64,000 bases of DNA, taken from contig NC_088301.1 of the NCBI RefSeq assembly GCF_032854445.1, positions 50,827,187 through 50,891,186 on the forward strand, given 5' to 3'. Numbering within the stretch: position 1 is the first letter of the stretch; each line of letters opens with the position of its first letter. A program made the position numbers and the translations under genes. The DNA is from Liolophura sinensis (lineage: Eukaryota > Mollusca > Polyplacophora > Chitonida > Chitonidae). The notes beneath the pieces are model-generated. The model ran no database searches. It saw only the letters and a list, made by a program, of their open reading frames with translations, and was not told where the DNA came from. Shown piece after piece: positions 36,801 through 47,844 of this stretch.

Positions 36801-39015
36801 CTGCTTATGTAAATAAGAAAACTGTTACACTTCAAGGCAAAATGTACCAGTTTCACAGCGTTACCCATATGCAGTTGTTTATCCATACCACTGCCTCGTT
36901 TTTCAGTTACCGCCGCCTTAAACAGTACAGCCTGAGTGACAGGACTAGCCTGTATCTCGAAGAATGGCCACGAAGAAACTCTTATTAGAAGGCTTCCATA
37001 ACCCCTGATTCAAGTTTTAGGCATATCAAATTATTTACATATATATTATAATTGCATTCCGTTAGTAAAAGGTTACAACTCTCCATTTCCCAATGAACAC
37101 TTTGCAAGGTCATTAAAATACCTGGAACACCAGGTGTTTCATGAATTTTTCAACAGAATCCAATCTGACAAACCTTAATTGATACATTAAATGGGAAATA
37201 TGCAAGCATGCATGCATCAATTTTTTTTCTTTTTTTTATTAGTCTTAATTAAATTGCACAAAAATTTATGTTGTATTGAAATGTTTAATATTTTAATAAC
37301 TGAGTGTTCCCAAGTTTTTATTCTTTGAGTTTTCATGCGATTTCAATTAAAGCTCTCCTGCTATCACAATGTCAAAAGAGCATCTGTGTGATTCATTTCT
37401 ATGACTTCATGTTCATGTACTGGTCCCGATAGCACAGTTGGCAGAGCGTCCGCTTCGGGAGATGTAGATCCAGGATCAATCCTGGTTCGAGTCACACTTA
37501 AGACTTTAAAAGAGGAAGTTGTAACTTCCTCCTTTGGCGTTCAGCATGAATGGGGATAGTGCAACTACTGGTGGACCGGTAGTATCAGTATAATGGCTCG
37601 GGCGGGGCAGCTTACTTGCCTCCAAGAAGCAGCACTAGATAAAAGAGCAGTGGAAATACGTCCTGCAACAAGGAGGCACATTACTCTAAGGGTTCCTTCG
37701 TCGTCATATGACTGAAAAATTGTTAAGTACGACGTTAAACCCCAAGCACTCACTCATGTTCATGTACAAAAGCTGCTGTACAAAGAAGTCTCATAGGAAA
37801 TAGCAGTGGTCTTACCAAGAGGGAGCTACCACGAAATATAAATGTACCTATAATGTGAAGATTATATGCATGAAACTATAGATTATAGAAAACTTCGTGG
37901 GCTTTGGGATGTGACTCTCTATTCCTGGCATCTCAGTAAAAACAACTGTGGCTGTTTGAGCACTCGTGGAACATCAAATATCATCCTGTATCTTGTACCA
38001 ATATGGTGTGATAAAGTTCGTGCATGACTTGCCAAAGGCCGGTGGTTGACCCCGGGCAGTTTGGATTCATCCGCCCATAAAATTCACCAATATTGTTCAT
38101 ACAGCGAAAAATTCTGAGCAAAATGTAAAACATCATACATCCTACAATGTAAATACATCCTACGAAAAATGATGCACTCCTAGTGAGGAATGACAAAGAT
38201 CAGAAAAACAAACCATTGTAGGGATGTTATTAAACGGTGTATTTCACTTTTCGTCAAAGGGTGTGCAAATATTTTTCATAATGTCACATTTTTTAAAAAA
38301 AAAATATTTCAAATGATTTTACTTCCTCGGAAGTACTAATCAAGATGACTGACACAGTTTAATGATACAACTCCTGATCTCAGGATTTGACTTCAAACAT
38401 TCTCAGTGTAACCGTTGGAACTTCTGCTGCTTCATTTTATAATTAACCCCTGATTTCTTCATTTATTTCACAAATTTATTTAATATTTTGTCTTGAGATA
38501 GATGAAAATTAGTACTTAATAGTCAAACCTATAAGATCAAGCATAGAGCCACAGAATATGAAGATTATGAAGGTGTAAATGTGAAGGCCACAGAATAGAG
38601 CCACAGAATATGAAGATTATGAAGGTGTAAATGTGAAGGCCACAGAATATGAAGATTATGAAGGTGTAAATGTGAAGGCCACACAATAGAGCCACAGAAT
38701 ATGAAGATTATGAAGGTGTAAATGTGAAGGTGTAAACTTGTACAGCTTTGTAATCCTGGGGCCTGAACCTCCTTTAAATATTAGCCTTTTGGGTGAGGGG
38801 AGGGTGCTGACTGCAAAGATCTTAAGTCTTTATGTTATAGCACATCAGTGTGACGTTTGGGTATTATGAAACCTGTTTGTTGCAGAGACCTTCAACAAGT
38901 TTATTCAGAGACGATCGTACGGTTGAGAACGTTGTTATTGTATTTGATGTTCTTCTTAACGTCTCTATCTGCTCTTTGCTTTTACAACAAAGTGTATGCA
39001 CAGGTCAGGAAATGA
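30856..39015 (+). CDS. Gene A: candidate secreted or surface four-cysteine protein (unrecognised family)
   Basis: Proposed exons: 30856-30907 (signal peptide MHKKLLCAALLQGLLLI), 31957-31974 (18-bp micro-exon, phase 1-1), 33026-33243 (218 bp, phase 1 to 0), 35339-35442 (104 bp, phase 0 to 2) and, much less surely, a terminal exon 38886-39015. Each junction has AG/GT and frame is kept. The mature part begins near SLGDDCQVEV and has cysteines in DDCQVEV, QECIEFNLDV, LRICAQA and KCAG. Aromatic/hydrophobic strands such as SPYDIQFSFLGSTWSDFG and GGFSLSLELASSLRI suggest a small beta-rich domain. The optional last exon would add VRLRTLLLYLMFFLTSLSAL, a membrane helix, and a short tail before a TGA at 39013. 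I recognise no family. Exons 1-4 are fairly convincing; the anchor exon is speculative. Confidence 0.5.
33026..33243 (+). CDS. Gene A exon 3 (main extracellular domain, first half)
   Basis: Acceptor 'ctccccttcatag' and donor 'gtaagt'. It is 218 bp long, entered in phase 1 and left in phase 0, and encodes 73 residues with two cysteines (DDCQVEV and QECIEFNLDV). Codon usage and GC content are clearly higher than in the flanks, which supports coding. Confidence 0.6.
33300..34080. repeat. 39-bp minisatellite inside gene A intron 3
   Basis: About 20 tandem units of 39 bp built on 'acaggcctgatggcttgtgg'+'tgtctcgtacgatgtactc'. It begins about 57 bp after the donor of exon 3. Because 39 is a multiple of three, plus (196 codons) and minus (134 codons) frames are both open, with 13-residue repeats. 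Unit length slips near the right end (33,775 onward), breaking the frame. I regard the open frames as a by-product of the unit length. Confidence 0.85.
35339..35442 (+). CDS. Gene A exon 4 (domain second half)
   Basis: A long pyrimidine tract ending 'tttactcag', then 104 bp encoding PTGNGGFSLSLELASSLRIC and on to FTKCAG, then donor 'gtacgt'. It is entered in phase 0, matching exon 3, and left in phase 2. It supplies the third and fourth cysteines. Confidence 0.6.
35443..36057. other. Gene A last intron, left part; nothing recognised
   Basis: AT-rich sequence with no open frame or repeat that I can support. Confidence 0.35.
36058..36160 (+). mobile_element. SINE tail fragment (same family as 23,860)
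   Basis: Contains 'aactgcggatggtcctggg', 'ccacaatgctgg' and 'gtaaaacaccaatc', and ends in an A/T-rich tail. The tRNA-like head is missing and there are internal deletions. Confidence 0.7.
36161..37423. other. Intron or intergenic, nothing recognised
   Basis: Includes a 103-codon plus frame at 36,677-36,988 with no family resemblance, and T-rich tracts near 37,220-37,240. Confidence 0.35.
37424..37757 (+). mobile_element. Second tRNA-derived SINE family, full-length-looking
   Basis: The head has an A-box-like 'tagcacagttggcagagcg' and a B-box-like 'ggttcgagtc', so it is tRNA-like with an internal Pol III promoter. The body includes 'gtgcaactactggtgg', 'ggcagcttacttgcctcc' and 'agcagcactagataaa'. 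The 3' end reads 'aagtacgacgttaaacccc' with a short 'actcactca' tail. A reverse-orientation 3' fragment occurs at 45,925-46,031. Confidence 0.85.
38540..38740. repeat. Short tandem array, units 39 and 52 bp
   Basis: Four copies of 'tatgaagattatgaaggtgt'+'aaatgtgaaggccaca', separated either directly or by 'gaatagagccacagaa', so units are 39 or 52 bp. It is nearly identical between copies, indicating recent expansion. Confidence 0.85.
38886..39015 (+). CDS. Possible terminal exon of gene A with a membrane helix
   Basis: The acceptor 'tgtttgttgcag' is entered in phase 2, which matches the donor of gene A exon 4. The frame encodes QQVYSETIVRLRTLL, then a hydrophobic stretch LLLYLMFFLTSLSALCFY, then NKVYAQVRK and a TGA at 39013-39015. 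This would make gene A a single-pass membrane protein. A competing open frame over the same bases (from 38,850, 118 codons) also exists, so the call is weak. Confidence 0.25.
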
Positions 39016-39311
39016 CCGCGCGCAATGAGATCGACCAGAATTATTTGTCCTTTGGGGGAAGCAAAGGTGACTGTGTCCTTCAGTGTAGTAGTCTCCATCA
39101 ACCAATGATCAAATACTTAAGGATCTGTTTTTCCATAAATATAGTAATTTGTTGCTATAAATTTGAAAAATTATGTAACAACGACTTTTTATCAAGGTTA
39201 GATTAATCTTTCTCTATAACGGAATGGAGCTATATAAAAGAGGTTTCATCCGAGTGTTCATCTCAGAATATTGTAGTATTTCAGTATAAAATAGTTACCT
39301 AAACTACAGTA

Positions 39312-39470
39312 AGAAAGATTTATTTATTTATTTGATTGGTGTTTTACGCCACTCGAGAATAATTGACTTATACGACGGCGGCCAGTATTATGGTGGGAGA
39401 AAACCGGAGCCCGGGCGAAACCCACGACCATACGCAGGTTGCTGACAAACCTTCCCACTTACGGCCGCAG
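39312..39470 (-). mobile_element. SINE fragment, reverse orientation
   Basis: Starts 'gattggtgttttacgcc', contains 'gacggcggccagtattatgg' and 'aaacccacgaccatacgcag', and ends at 'cttacggccgcag'. The tRNA-like head is lost. Confidence 0.8.
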
Positions 39471-40469
39471 TAAGAAAGAGGGTAACAGCTTCACCGTACC
39501 AAGGCAATTTCCAACGTAAGCTACTACTAATCTGAAGCTCCTGCTTTAAAATTGGGCATGCAGAACAGGTGCTCTAATAATGCTGGTAAGGAGTTTAAGC
39601 TGACATAAATACAAAATAAATTTAAATTTGAAGGTATAGGAACTTGGGCTTTCTGTTTGAACTGTATCAGCTAAACACCTGAAGGCACCCAGAGCAAAGC
39701 CATAATGTGCATGTGAAAGTGATTAATCTACTGGTCTATCAGTATATCCATTTCAATTTACATGTGTGACACTCTTCACCAGACAAACACATTTTACAGA
39801 ATTTCACTGATAATACGTGTGACCGTTTACCAACTACAACGCTGTCGTCACTACTCTATTTTTATAGTGTCCATAGGCTGTCCGTGGTATTTAAATATAC
39901 TGGATGGGCTTGTGGAAACCCCCTCATGACTCACTACGCGGGGCCAAAGTAACATTTAATCGAGAATTATCGATATCAATACATTGATGTAGATAATTCA
40001 TTTTGCCCCAAAAATTATCCGATCGGGGCCAATCATCTCGCTTTCTTGGTGTTAAGAACAAAAGCAAAAACAAAACAAATTAAAACTGTTACGTTCCTTA
40101 AAGCGATACCGGTGGCAAAGCATCAAAGCCCAATTAAATGTCAAATAAGAAAGCACAATGAAAGTAATGCACTGAACTAATTTGCCATGATCGGAAAAAT
40201 TAAGCTTTGGAAAACATCTGTTTACCAACAGATGCTAACACACGTAATGACGAATAGCTTTATTCAACTGCCGAAGTACACATACAAAGAAAAATTCAAC
40301 ACATTCAACCTGTATGTACAAACTGTAACAGTATTTACAAAAACAGAGAACATGGAGAAAAAGCATGACAAAAATGAAAAATAAACAACTTGGTTTGAAC
40401 CCCACAATACCAGATATCATATACAATGCGTCCAGTGCGGAAAACTACCACAGCGTCTTGATCGAGTAG
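39471..40469. other. Intergenic; weak copy of the ~360 bp dispersed repeat
   Basis: Around 39,820-39,890 'tgtgaccgtttaccaact' and 'cgctgtcgtcactactc' resemble the dispersed repeat annotated at 53,580. The rest shows nothing I recognise. Confidence 0.4.
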
Positions 40470-40885
40470 GGCCTTGATACGGTGGCCCATATACGACATT
40501 TTCCTTCTTTCCTAACTTTGTGACTTTTTCTTAGGTTTCCACCTGTATGAAAATGGTTCTCACCTGGGTGGAAACTTTTTCACCTGGGTGTAAACTCACG
40601 TGATGCAAGAAACCTCGTTCTCGTTTCCCTGGGCAGAATGATGATGAACTACAGCCTGTAAGAACTTCAGAATGACAGAGAAATGGACGAGGCAAGTCAC
40701 ATGGTTGTCACAAGACGCACTTGATGAACACGATTTTCCGCCATTTTGGACCAGAACAAGGCATTTGGTATCACGTGAGTTTCCACCCGGGTGAAAACTG
40801 TTTTCAGCTGGGTGGAAATCTACAAAAAAATTACAATAGTTAAGAAAAATGGAAAATGTTGTTTATGGGCCACGGTACCTTGGCG
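40470..40885. mobile_element. Foldback / MITE-like element with ~120-bp inverted arms
   Basis: The left arm runs from 'ggtggcccatatacgac' through 'ctcacctgggtggaaac' to 'aaactcacgtgat'. The right arm mirrors it, from 'atcacgtgagtttccacccg' to 'atgggccacggtacc'. The arms are imperfect reverse complements over about 120 bp around an interior of about 150 bp. Within the arms a 'cacctgggtg' motif is itself repeated. No coding capacity. Confidence 0.7.
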
Positions 40886-41994
40886 ATCACCGCACCTGGT
40901 AAAGTATGTAGCCTACATTTCAGGTTGCTCAACACATGGTGTCCCAATCACACCACTCCAGTGTCCCATCTGGTTTACCTTGGCTCAATGCAGTTTTAAG
41001 AGCGGGTGAGGACAGAGTGCATGTAGGTGACAGGAAATGTTTGGAGACTATAAAGACATGAAATTTTGAACTAAATAGTTGGAAGGATTAAGCGGTGTTG
41101 TGTGTCGTATATTTCGCCATGGCTTTGGATATATATTCCTGATACCACGGGAGTATGGAGGAATGCTGTCGGAATAGTTGAGAATTACCAATGATGGATT
41201 GCGAACAGGGCTGGCTTTACGTGCAAACGTTGAAAACTGTCTGTTGATACCTGTGGAGAGACGGGAGAGTTGTTCATATTTCGGTTTGAGTGACAAGCGG
41301 CCAACCTATGGGGTAGGTTATCTGCAGCACACGTACAGTAACACACATTTACCTCCAAAGTCTATGTTAAATGCACAGGCTTACAGGCTTCACCGGAAAT
41401 AGGGTGGTGTCTGAACAGTTCTAGCGAGAAAACCATAGATTGTACCTCGAATCCGTTGGCATGCATCAGAAACTACATGTCTGGGCTTTTGTGCAAGTCT
41501 CAGATTTGCAGCTTTCGTAGCCATTGGTATTGCGTGACTGAAAAAAAGTTTTTGACCATGTCTCAAAAACTTACAAATACAGGCAAAATCTGAGAGCAGA
41601 TGCGTTGCCAACTACACCAGAATACATGAAAATATTCTCGAACTTGAACACTTTTTACGACCAATAAGTTCGACCAATGGCAAGCATCTAAAGTTTTCAA
41701 TGCATGTTCAGATTTTTTTCAAACTTGTTCTAAGTGTGATCATTCTACAAGTATATCACATTTCAAAAGAATCCGTTCGTTAGTTCTTGAGAAGATTTTT
41801 GAAGGTTTTGATCAAAATCAAAGTGAACCAAAAACAGCCTTTTTCTTTTTCCTGCTCTTACAAAAAAAAAAAAGACGGAACAAAAATAATAAAGATACGA
41901 AATATACAGAGTGCTTGGCCACCTAAAACACGTAGATAACCGCAAAGGACGGGTTCTTGTCAGCTAATCTCACGTACGGTTTTTAACTCTATGC
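40886..41994. other. Intergenic, nothing recognised
   Basis: Several overlapping open frames of 70-80 codons at 41,048-41,611 have no family resemblance. An A-rich tract lies at 41,862-41,873. Confidence 0.35.
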
Positions 41995-42295
41995 ACATAG
42001 GCCTACTTACACAGCAGCACGTTACACGCCCCCTAGTATCATGGCTTAAGTACAGTTCAACTATTCAACATGCAGGTGACGTCATCACATTTAAGGTACA
42101 ATCACAGGGTTAAGGCCTCGGGGACGGTCTGCGTACCAGGGGAATCCTGGTTTCTGCAGGAATACAATATAAGAAAATATAATCAAAGACAAACAACATA
42201 GAAGAGTAAACCAGATCCAGAGCAGCGACGACAGCGCGATAATTGGCCAATGGGCGCACATAACCGGTGAAGTCAAGACTTACAGAAAATCCCTC
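41995..42295 (-). repeat. ~360 bp dispersed repeat, reverse copy
   Basis: Read on the minus strand it has 'ctgtcgtcgctgctctgg', then 'ttatattgtattcctgca' with 'gaaaccagg', then 'cttaagccatgatactaggg'+'ggcg'. This is the same module order as the plus copies at 53,580-54,170. Confidence 0.65.
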
Positions 42296-43257
42296 ATCGT
42301 TCAGTAAACACGCTTCGCTGATCTCCATTGCTCTGCTCCTATATGAGGGCGTGAGCATTAAGCACGACATGCACGGGAGGTTAAGACCCAACTGACCTCA
42401 ACTCAGTTGGAGTGCTGTGTTGGATCCCAAGCGCTCGTGTATGCAATCCTTTTCGGGTTCTAATGAAGCCATTACGTGTATGCCATAAAATCGTATGACC
42501 TTCAGCAACTGGGATGAGCACGCACTTACGACCAGTTGGGTTGACATCGAATCGCGTGATTACCTGCAGTGTGCCAAGCTTTAGTACCAGTGCTTAGCCC
42601 ACAAAAGCTAACTATCCACTGCCTTTTACCAAAGTTTATTTTTACCAACTTTATTATTATTTAATTGTGAATCTCGGTTTGACAATTATTTTGTTGTTTT
42701 AGTTCCTTTCCGGTTTAATTTCGGACACAAGTTCTGAGGTTCGTTTGCTATTCACGACTCTACACCGACACGACATGTGAACTAAACGTTTTATGGCCGA
42801 TTAAACATCGTAGGGCGGTAGGGGCCTACACAATTTGCCTTTATTGGGCATGAATTCATATACGCCAGGAGAAGGTTTACATTGCTGTTGTATTGCACAT
42901 TGGATAAAATTGTTTCAATTAAAATTGAATTTTTCTCCAAATCCCCGACAACAAAGTATATACCACACATTTGCATAAAGGCCGGTGATCCGTCAGCAAT
43001 TCTGAAAATTTTCAATGGTCAAAGGGAGGTAATTTACGAATAAAGGTCATGAGTTACTGTTACTGTTAGTGAAGCATTAAGTCACTAATTATTTGTTTTC
43101 TTACTTCTTTAGTTTCTAGCTCATTGCATGGTTGAGAGGCTGACAGGTGGTATTTACTTGTTGATATTAGAAAGAAAAACAAATATTTCATTTTTAATGA
43201 AAGTATGAAAATCTAGTTGTCAATGGCCACGACCGGCTTAATTCTGACCGGAAATTA
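42296..43257. other. Intergenic, nothing recognised apart from one dispersed 20-mer
   Basis: Holds one copy of 'tggtcaaagggaggtaattt' at 43,016-43,035. Otherwise unremarkable. Confidence 0.35.
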
Positions 43258-43352
43258 TTTTATTTATTTGATTGGTGTTTTACGCCATACTCAAGACTAT
43301 TTCACTTATATGACGGCGGCCAGCATTATGGTGGGAGGAAACCGGGCCCGGA
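43258..43352 (-). mobile_element. SINE fragment, reverse orientation
   Basis: Tail and partial body: 'gattggtgttttacgccata', 'gacggcggccagcattatgg', ending at 'gaaaccgggcccgg'. Confidence 0.8.
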
Positions 43353-44163
43353 AATTATTAGTATGCATAGTATATTAGTAGCACAATTGGTCTAGAGAAA
43401 ACACAGACTAGTCCTAATGCAGACGAAACATAGAAACTAAAAGCCCACAGTCCACACAGACTTGATTTAAAATAACATGCAATCATTTTACAACAATTCA
43501 TCAAAGAAATGGAGGAAATACGGATAAATTTTGAATTTGGTCAAAGTACATCAATAAAGTGCTCATACAACTTATTGGTTCTACATATGTTACTTTCTGC
43601 GTCTGAATTCCGCAGTCTTTACTATATAGATTCTTTTCTTGATAATATACACTGTCTCCTGTTTTAAAAGTGTTCTCGCTACGATGTGGCTGCCATATGC
43701 TCCCTCAGTGGTGTTAAGCATTCATTTCAGTAACTTTCGTGGCTAGATGTATTGTAAATTTTGTAATATAATTATTCGGACAGTTTTCTCTTTTAGTTTT
43801 TTATTTGAATATGATTAGGTCCTACCATTTACTTGCCAAAATAATCTTTCTTTTTTACTCGTAAAATGTTTTGATTTTAAAACTACATGTGTAGTTAATA
43901 TGCGCTATGATAATCGAGGTGTCCAAACTCGTTAGCTTCGAGCGCAAAGTTTCCTTTAACTTTTTTGAACCTCATGTCAGTCACATCATCTTTCGGAAAG
44001 AAGGGAATACCTCTGATCTGCGACATTCCCTAAAATCCGATTTAATACGTGCGCGGAAATAATTCTGAAGTAGGGGAATTCCCTGATTTGTGCAGCCAGA
44101 TTGCGACATCCCTGGGTTCAGAGAATTATAAACCATGCTTGCATTAATTCATTCGACAATTCA
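43353..44163. other. Intergenic, nothing coding
   Basis: Near 44,000-44,115 'gcgacattccctaaaatccg' and related phrases recur at 46,440-46,600 and more weakly at 48,080-48,190, so a low-copy degenerate repeat is present. No gene. Confidence 0.4.
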
Positions 44164-44410
44164 GTACATTTATTTATTTTATTGTTGTTTTACGCCATTC
44201 AAGAATATTTCACTTGGGCGACAGCTGCCAGCATTATGGTGGGAGAAAACCGGGCAGAGTCAGAGGGAAACGCACGACCACACACAGGTTGCTGACTTTC
44301 CCACGTACGGCCGGAGAGGAAGCCAACATGAGCTAGACTTCAACTTACAGTGAACGCATTGGTGAGGGTTTCCTGGGTCATTGCGTCGTCCTAGCTCGCT
44401 GGCGGCCTCC
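44164..44410 (-). mobile_element. SINE, nearly full length, reverse orientation
   Basis: Covers tail ('ttgttttacgccattcaag'), body ('gccagcattatggtggga', 'cacgaccacacacaggttg') and most of the head ('cagtgaacgcattggtgag'). Its right part is included in the 373-bp duplication that follows. Confidence 0.8.
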
Positions 44411-44980
44411 ACCTAAGTGGAAAATCAGTTACAGTGAGCTGATATAAATTGATCTATCAACTTCAAAACAGACTTTAGTATTCCAGTCATGAGCCACAGC
44501 CGACATTCCGGTTCAATTATCACCAGACCGGTTTTCAAAACAACGTTCAACACAAACCATTTAAGAACTAAGAAATTGTATATAGTACAAAGGTAACACA
44601 CGTAATGACATCTATTAAAACCGCGCAGAGTCAGAGGGAAACCCACGACCACACACAGGTTGCTGACAGACTTTGCCACGTACGGCCGGAGAGGAAGCCA
44701 ACATGAGCTGCACCACCTTACAGTGAACGCATTGGTGAGAGTTTCCGGGGTCATTGCGTCATCCTAGCTCGCTGGCGGCGTCCACCCAAGTGGAAAATCA
44801 ATTACAGTGAGCTGATATAAATTGATCTATCAACGTCAAAACAGACTTTAGTATTCCAGTCATGAGCCATAGTCAACGTTCCGGTTCAATTATCACCACA
44901 CCGGTTTTCAAAACAACGTTCAACACAAACCATATAAGAACTAAGAAAGTGTATATAGTATAAAGGTAATGACGGATTCA
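44251..44980. repeat. Direct tandem duplication, offset 373 bp
   Basis: The segment from 'cagagtcagagggaaac' through 'gtgagctgatataaattgat' and 'caacgttcaacacaaacca' to 'gtatatagtacaaagg' occurs twice, about 44,255-44,605 and 44,625-44,975. 'aagtggaaaatca' lies at 44,415 and 44,788, which sets the offset. Copies differ by scattered substitutions. Each copy joins SINE-head sequence to a second dispersed repeat. Confidence 0.8.
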
Positions 44981-45229
44981 AACAAAGGGAAGCAGTTATG
45001 ACTCAACAGTTACCAATGATAATAGAAAGGCGCAAAGAATGTCCTACGCGAATAAATTAAAACAGGTGTTTAAATCCTCTACTATGCCATATTTAATACT
45101 TTGTGATATTCATACATCCAGCGTGGCGATCTTATTCAACACGATGAAAACATGACCCCCTAGCCCCGGGTTAGACGAAAAAGTCCACTGCATTGTTGAT
45201 CATGTGATTGTTTATTCAATGTAATGACA

Positions 45230-45500
45230 CCTCATGCAGAATCTTGTGTATAATTCTAGATCAGTGTCGTCTAACATCAGTTCATTGGATATGTATATAT
45301 ATATATTTTTAAACATAATTCTGATGAAACCTTGGTGGGACTACAAGTGTAATTTGCTGCCATTTCAGCATTAACATGAACAGAAACCTTATCTGAGGTA
45401 AACTGACGAGTATGGATTTCACCGGTGACGGGTGATCAGTTGCCAAGTATCACACTGCCGTCGCCGCTCTGGTTTTACTCTCTGTGCTCTACTGATTTAC
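45230..45500 (+). repeat. ~360 bp dispersed repeat, partial copy
   Basis: Has 'taattctagatcagtgtcg', 'gaaaccttatctgaggtaaa' with 'ctgac' and 'cgccgctctggttttac', in the same order as the copies at 53,580-54,170 and 62,465-62,690. Confidence 0.6.
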
Positions 45501-45689
45501 ATTAGACACAGCTTTGAAACAGAGATCTAGAGACTCCAGCCATATTTACTAAAATGAGAACTGTAGGCCTACTGTTTATGAAACTTGTGAAACTCAGTGA
45601 GCCCTTCATTTTGTAAAGAAAAGTCTTTTTATTTATGCCTAAAAGACGTAAGGAAAATTCTTGGCACATACATTTAATCCACATCCATT

Positions 45690-45820
45690 GCTTCTTTACA
45701 ATTTATCGATAACCAAAAATATGCATCTCAGTTGCGTTTTGATCTATTGTGGCAGTTTTCTTCAGCACGATGCGAAGACCTCCCTTGGCATAGATTAGGG
45801 GGAATTACAAAAATTACGTA
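45690..45820 (+). repeat. Second dispersed repeat ('ttgcgttttgat' family), partial copy
   Basis: 'atgcatctcagttgcgtttt' followed by 'tcagcacgatgcgaagacc'. Related copies are at 48,890-49,230, 49,550-49,650 and 63,430-63,660, with pieces at 44,500 and 44,880. A typical order is 'ccggttcaattatc', 'acaacgtt...cacaaacca', 'ttgcgttttgat', then 'cccctagccc'. Confidence 0.55.
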
Positions 45821-45924
45821 GCAGGTCTAAGTTTAAGTGTAATAAACAATGTCAAAATTAAAATTATCCTTCCAGTCGTTAAGGCGATGAAAAGACGCCA
45901 TGTATCGAGACATTTTTTTAACAT

Positions 45925-46031
45925 ATTGGTGAGTGAGTGAATACTTGGGGTTTAACGTCGTACTTAACAATTTTTCAGTCATATGACGACGAAGGAATTC
46001 TTAGATTGCATGTTATGTGCCTCCTTGTTGA
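45925..46031 (-). mobile_element. 3' fragment of the second SINE family, reverse
   Basis: 'cttggggtttaacgtcgtac' then 'ttaacaatttttcagtcata', the reverse complement of the 3' end of the element at 37,424-37,757. Confidence 0.75.
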
Positions 46032-47789
46032 ACATATGGGATGTCTGAACACAAATTCTTTAACCCAACGATCATTCCACACGATGTTAAATGACGTCAA
46101 GCCCCCCAAAAAGTCTAATTACGTATTTCCAAAGTTCAAATTTATTTAGCAATATGCCCTAGGCAAATATATGATTCCTAGCCCAAACACGCAGGGTAGT
46201 TTAGATTTAAATTAAATGTGGTCAAAGGGAGATAGTTGGGTTACACATGACAGGAGTTATCGCTCTTTAACCAGACAATTTAGGGATTGATGTAAAATAA
46301 TAAATATTAACTCACATATAGTCATCAACGACCGTAATTTAAAGCAGTATTTATGTCCAGAGATAAACATGTTTTTTATGTTATGTGTCACAAGCTCGTC
46401 TCACCTTTGCATTGGAGTGTATAGGTGAGTTTGCATCATGTTTGATGCAATCATCTGTAAAAAGTCGGAATGCTGGGAACAGCAGAGCTTGGATAGCCGA
46501 GCTGCGACATTCTCTAGAATCCGACTAATTCTAAGCATAAGAATAGCATGGAAGGCGGGGAATCTTTTGACTTTGGTAGCAGATTTGCGACGTTCCTCAG
46601 ATTCCATTAAAGCGAAAAGAAAAAGTCATTCATACGACGGCAGGTAGCATTATGACAGGAAGAAACAGGACGGGTCAAGGTCAGGGAAATATATGAAACT
46701 TACCAAATTAATCTTCATGCATGTTACACAGGAGCAAAATTTTACACAAACACAATTACCAACACACAGCAGCCTTGAACGCTACGTATATGTATCCTAT
46801 ACGTGCATGGAGATGAGCATTTAGCTTTAATGAGGCTGTATAAACCGTGCATGGGCTCATATCATAGCGAAAAGTTTAACGCTTGTAAGTTGATTTTATG
46901 TATTACCTAATATTGAATAGATACATCTCGTCATTTCAGTTCTAATAACGAAATGCACGTGAAAAGGGGTGTTTATATTCGTAATACAGTTTGTAGTTTA
47001 TGCCGTCCTTATATAGTTTATATGTACACATGCTTCGCGCCGTTAGAGGACGGTACACAAAGCGTAGGCCTACACCGTGGATGTGTAAATCATTTAAAAG
47101 AGTAAGGACAAAAGCATAAATGAGTAATTCTAGACCAGTGACTCCTCAAAAAGAGAATTATACATCAGCGTCATTTGCAGTGTCATTTACGTTCCAGCTG
47201 TTAAGAGTTTAGTTATAACCTGTTAAAGTACGTTAAAACCTAGGGCTGATGGCGTGAAGTTTGTTGGATGACGGTTAGACTCGCGTGGTCAAAGGGAGAT
47301 AATTTAATTCATGATCCACAGTTACGCTACAAGGGTTAGCAGTTCGGCGAGTATAAAGATCAAGATATTACATACACACAAAGAAACGGAAACTATCAGT
47401 GCATACATCAATACATTTAAAAAATGCGTAATTAAATAAAAGAAGATAAATAAAAACTACATATATCAGAATGTGTGTATTTCGATATCCATCGTTACAT
47501 TTGCCTTATACGACTATATTTAAGATACTTTAAGATCGACTATATTCCGGTTTGTAAACAAGTGTCTTACACCTAATTGAGAAGCTGCATTATACGTCTC
47601 TTTATATTTCATTTTATTTATGGCTTCCGAATTTCTCAGAGGAAGGAATTAAAGACGGGGCATCAAGGGTTGATCCTGTGTGGGAAGAACATTCCATGTA
47701 AATTCGACCTAGTTATCGATACGATCTAGTAACCGATACCCAGTGAGGTGGTCTAGGTGGACAAACTAGATCTCGCAGGGATAGTCATC
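46032..47789. other. Intergenic, repeat debris
   Basis: Copies of the 'tggtcaaagggagataattt' word at 46,219 and 47,286 and a short piece of the 360-bp repeat at 47,120-47,200. No gene that I can support. Confidence 0.4.
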
Positions 47790-47844
47790 ATGCGTAAAAT
47801 ATCTTTCCTGCTTTGTTTCCTGCTGGTATTTATACATATATTTC
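47790..47844 (+). CDS. Signal-peptide exon (gene B exon 1)
   Basis: ATG followed by a Lys/Arg-then-hydrophobic signal sequence, MRKISFLLCFLLVFIHIF, immediately followed by the donor gtaaga in phase 1. The phase matches signal exons of genes A and C. It could equally feed gene C's Ig exon (62682), which is also entered in phase 1. Confidence 0.45.

Noticed and set aside
37424-37500. tRNA gene
   Set aside because: A-box and B-box are present but the sequence continues into a repeated SINE body, and no full cloverleaf is evident.
40187-40426. Overlapping small frames on both strands
   Set aside because: AT-rich composition, no family match, no splice context.
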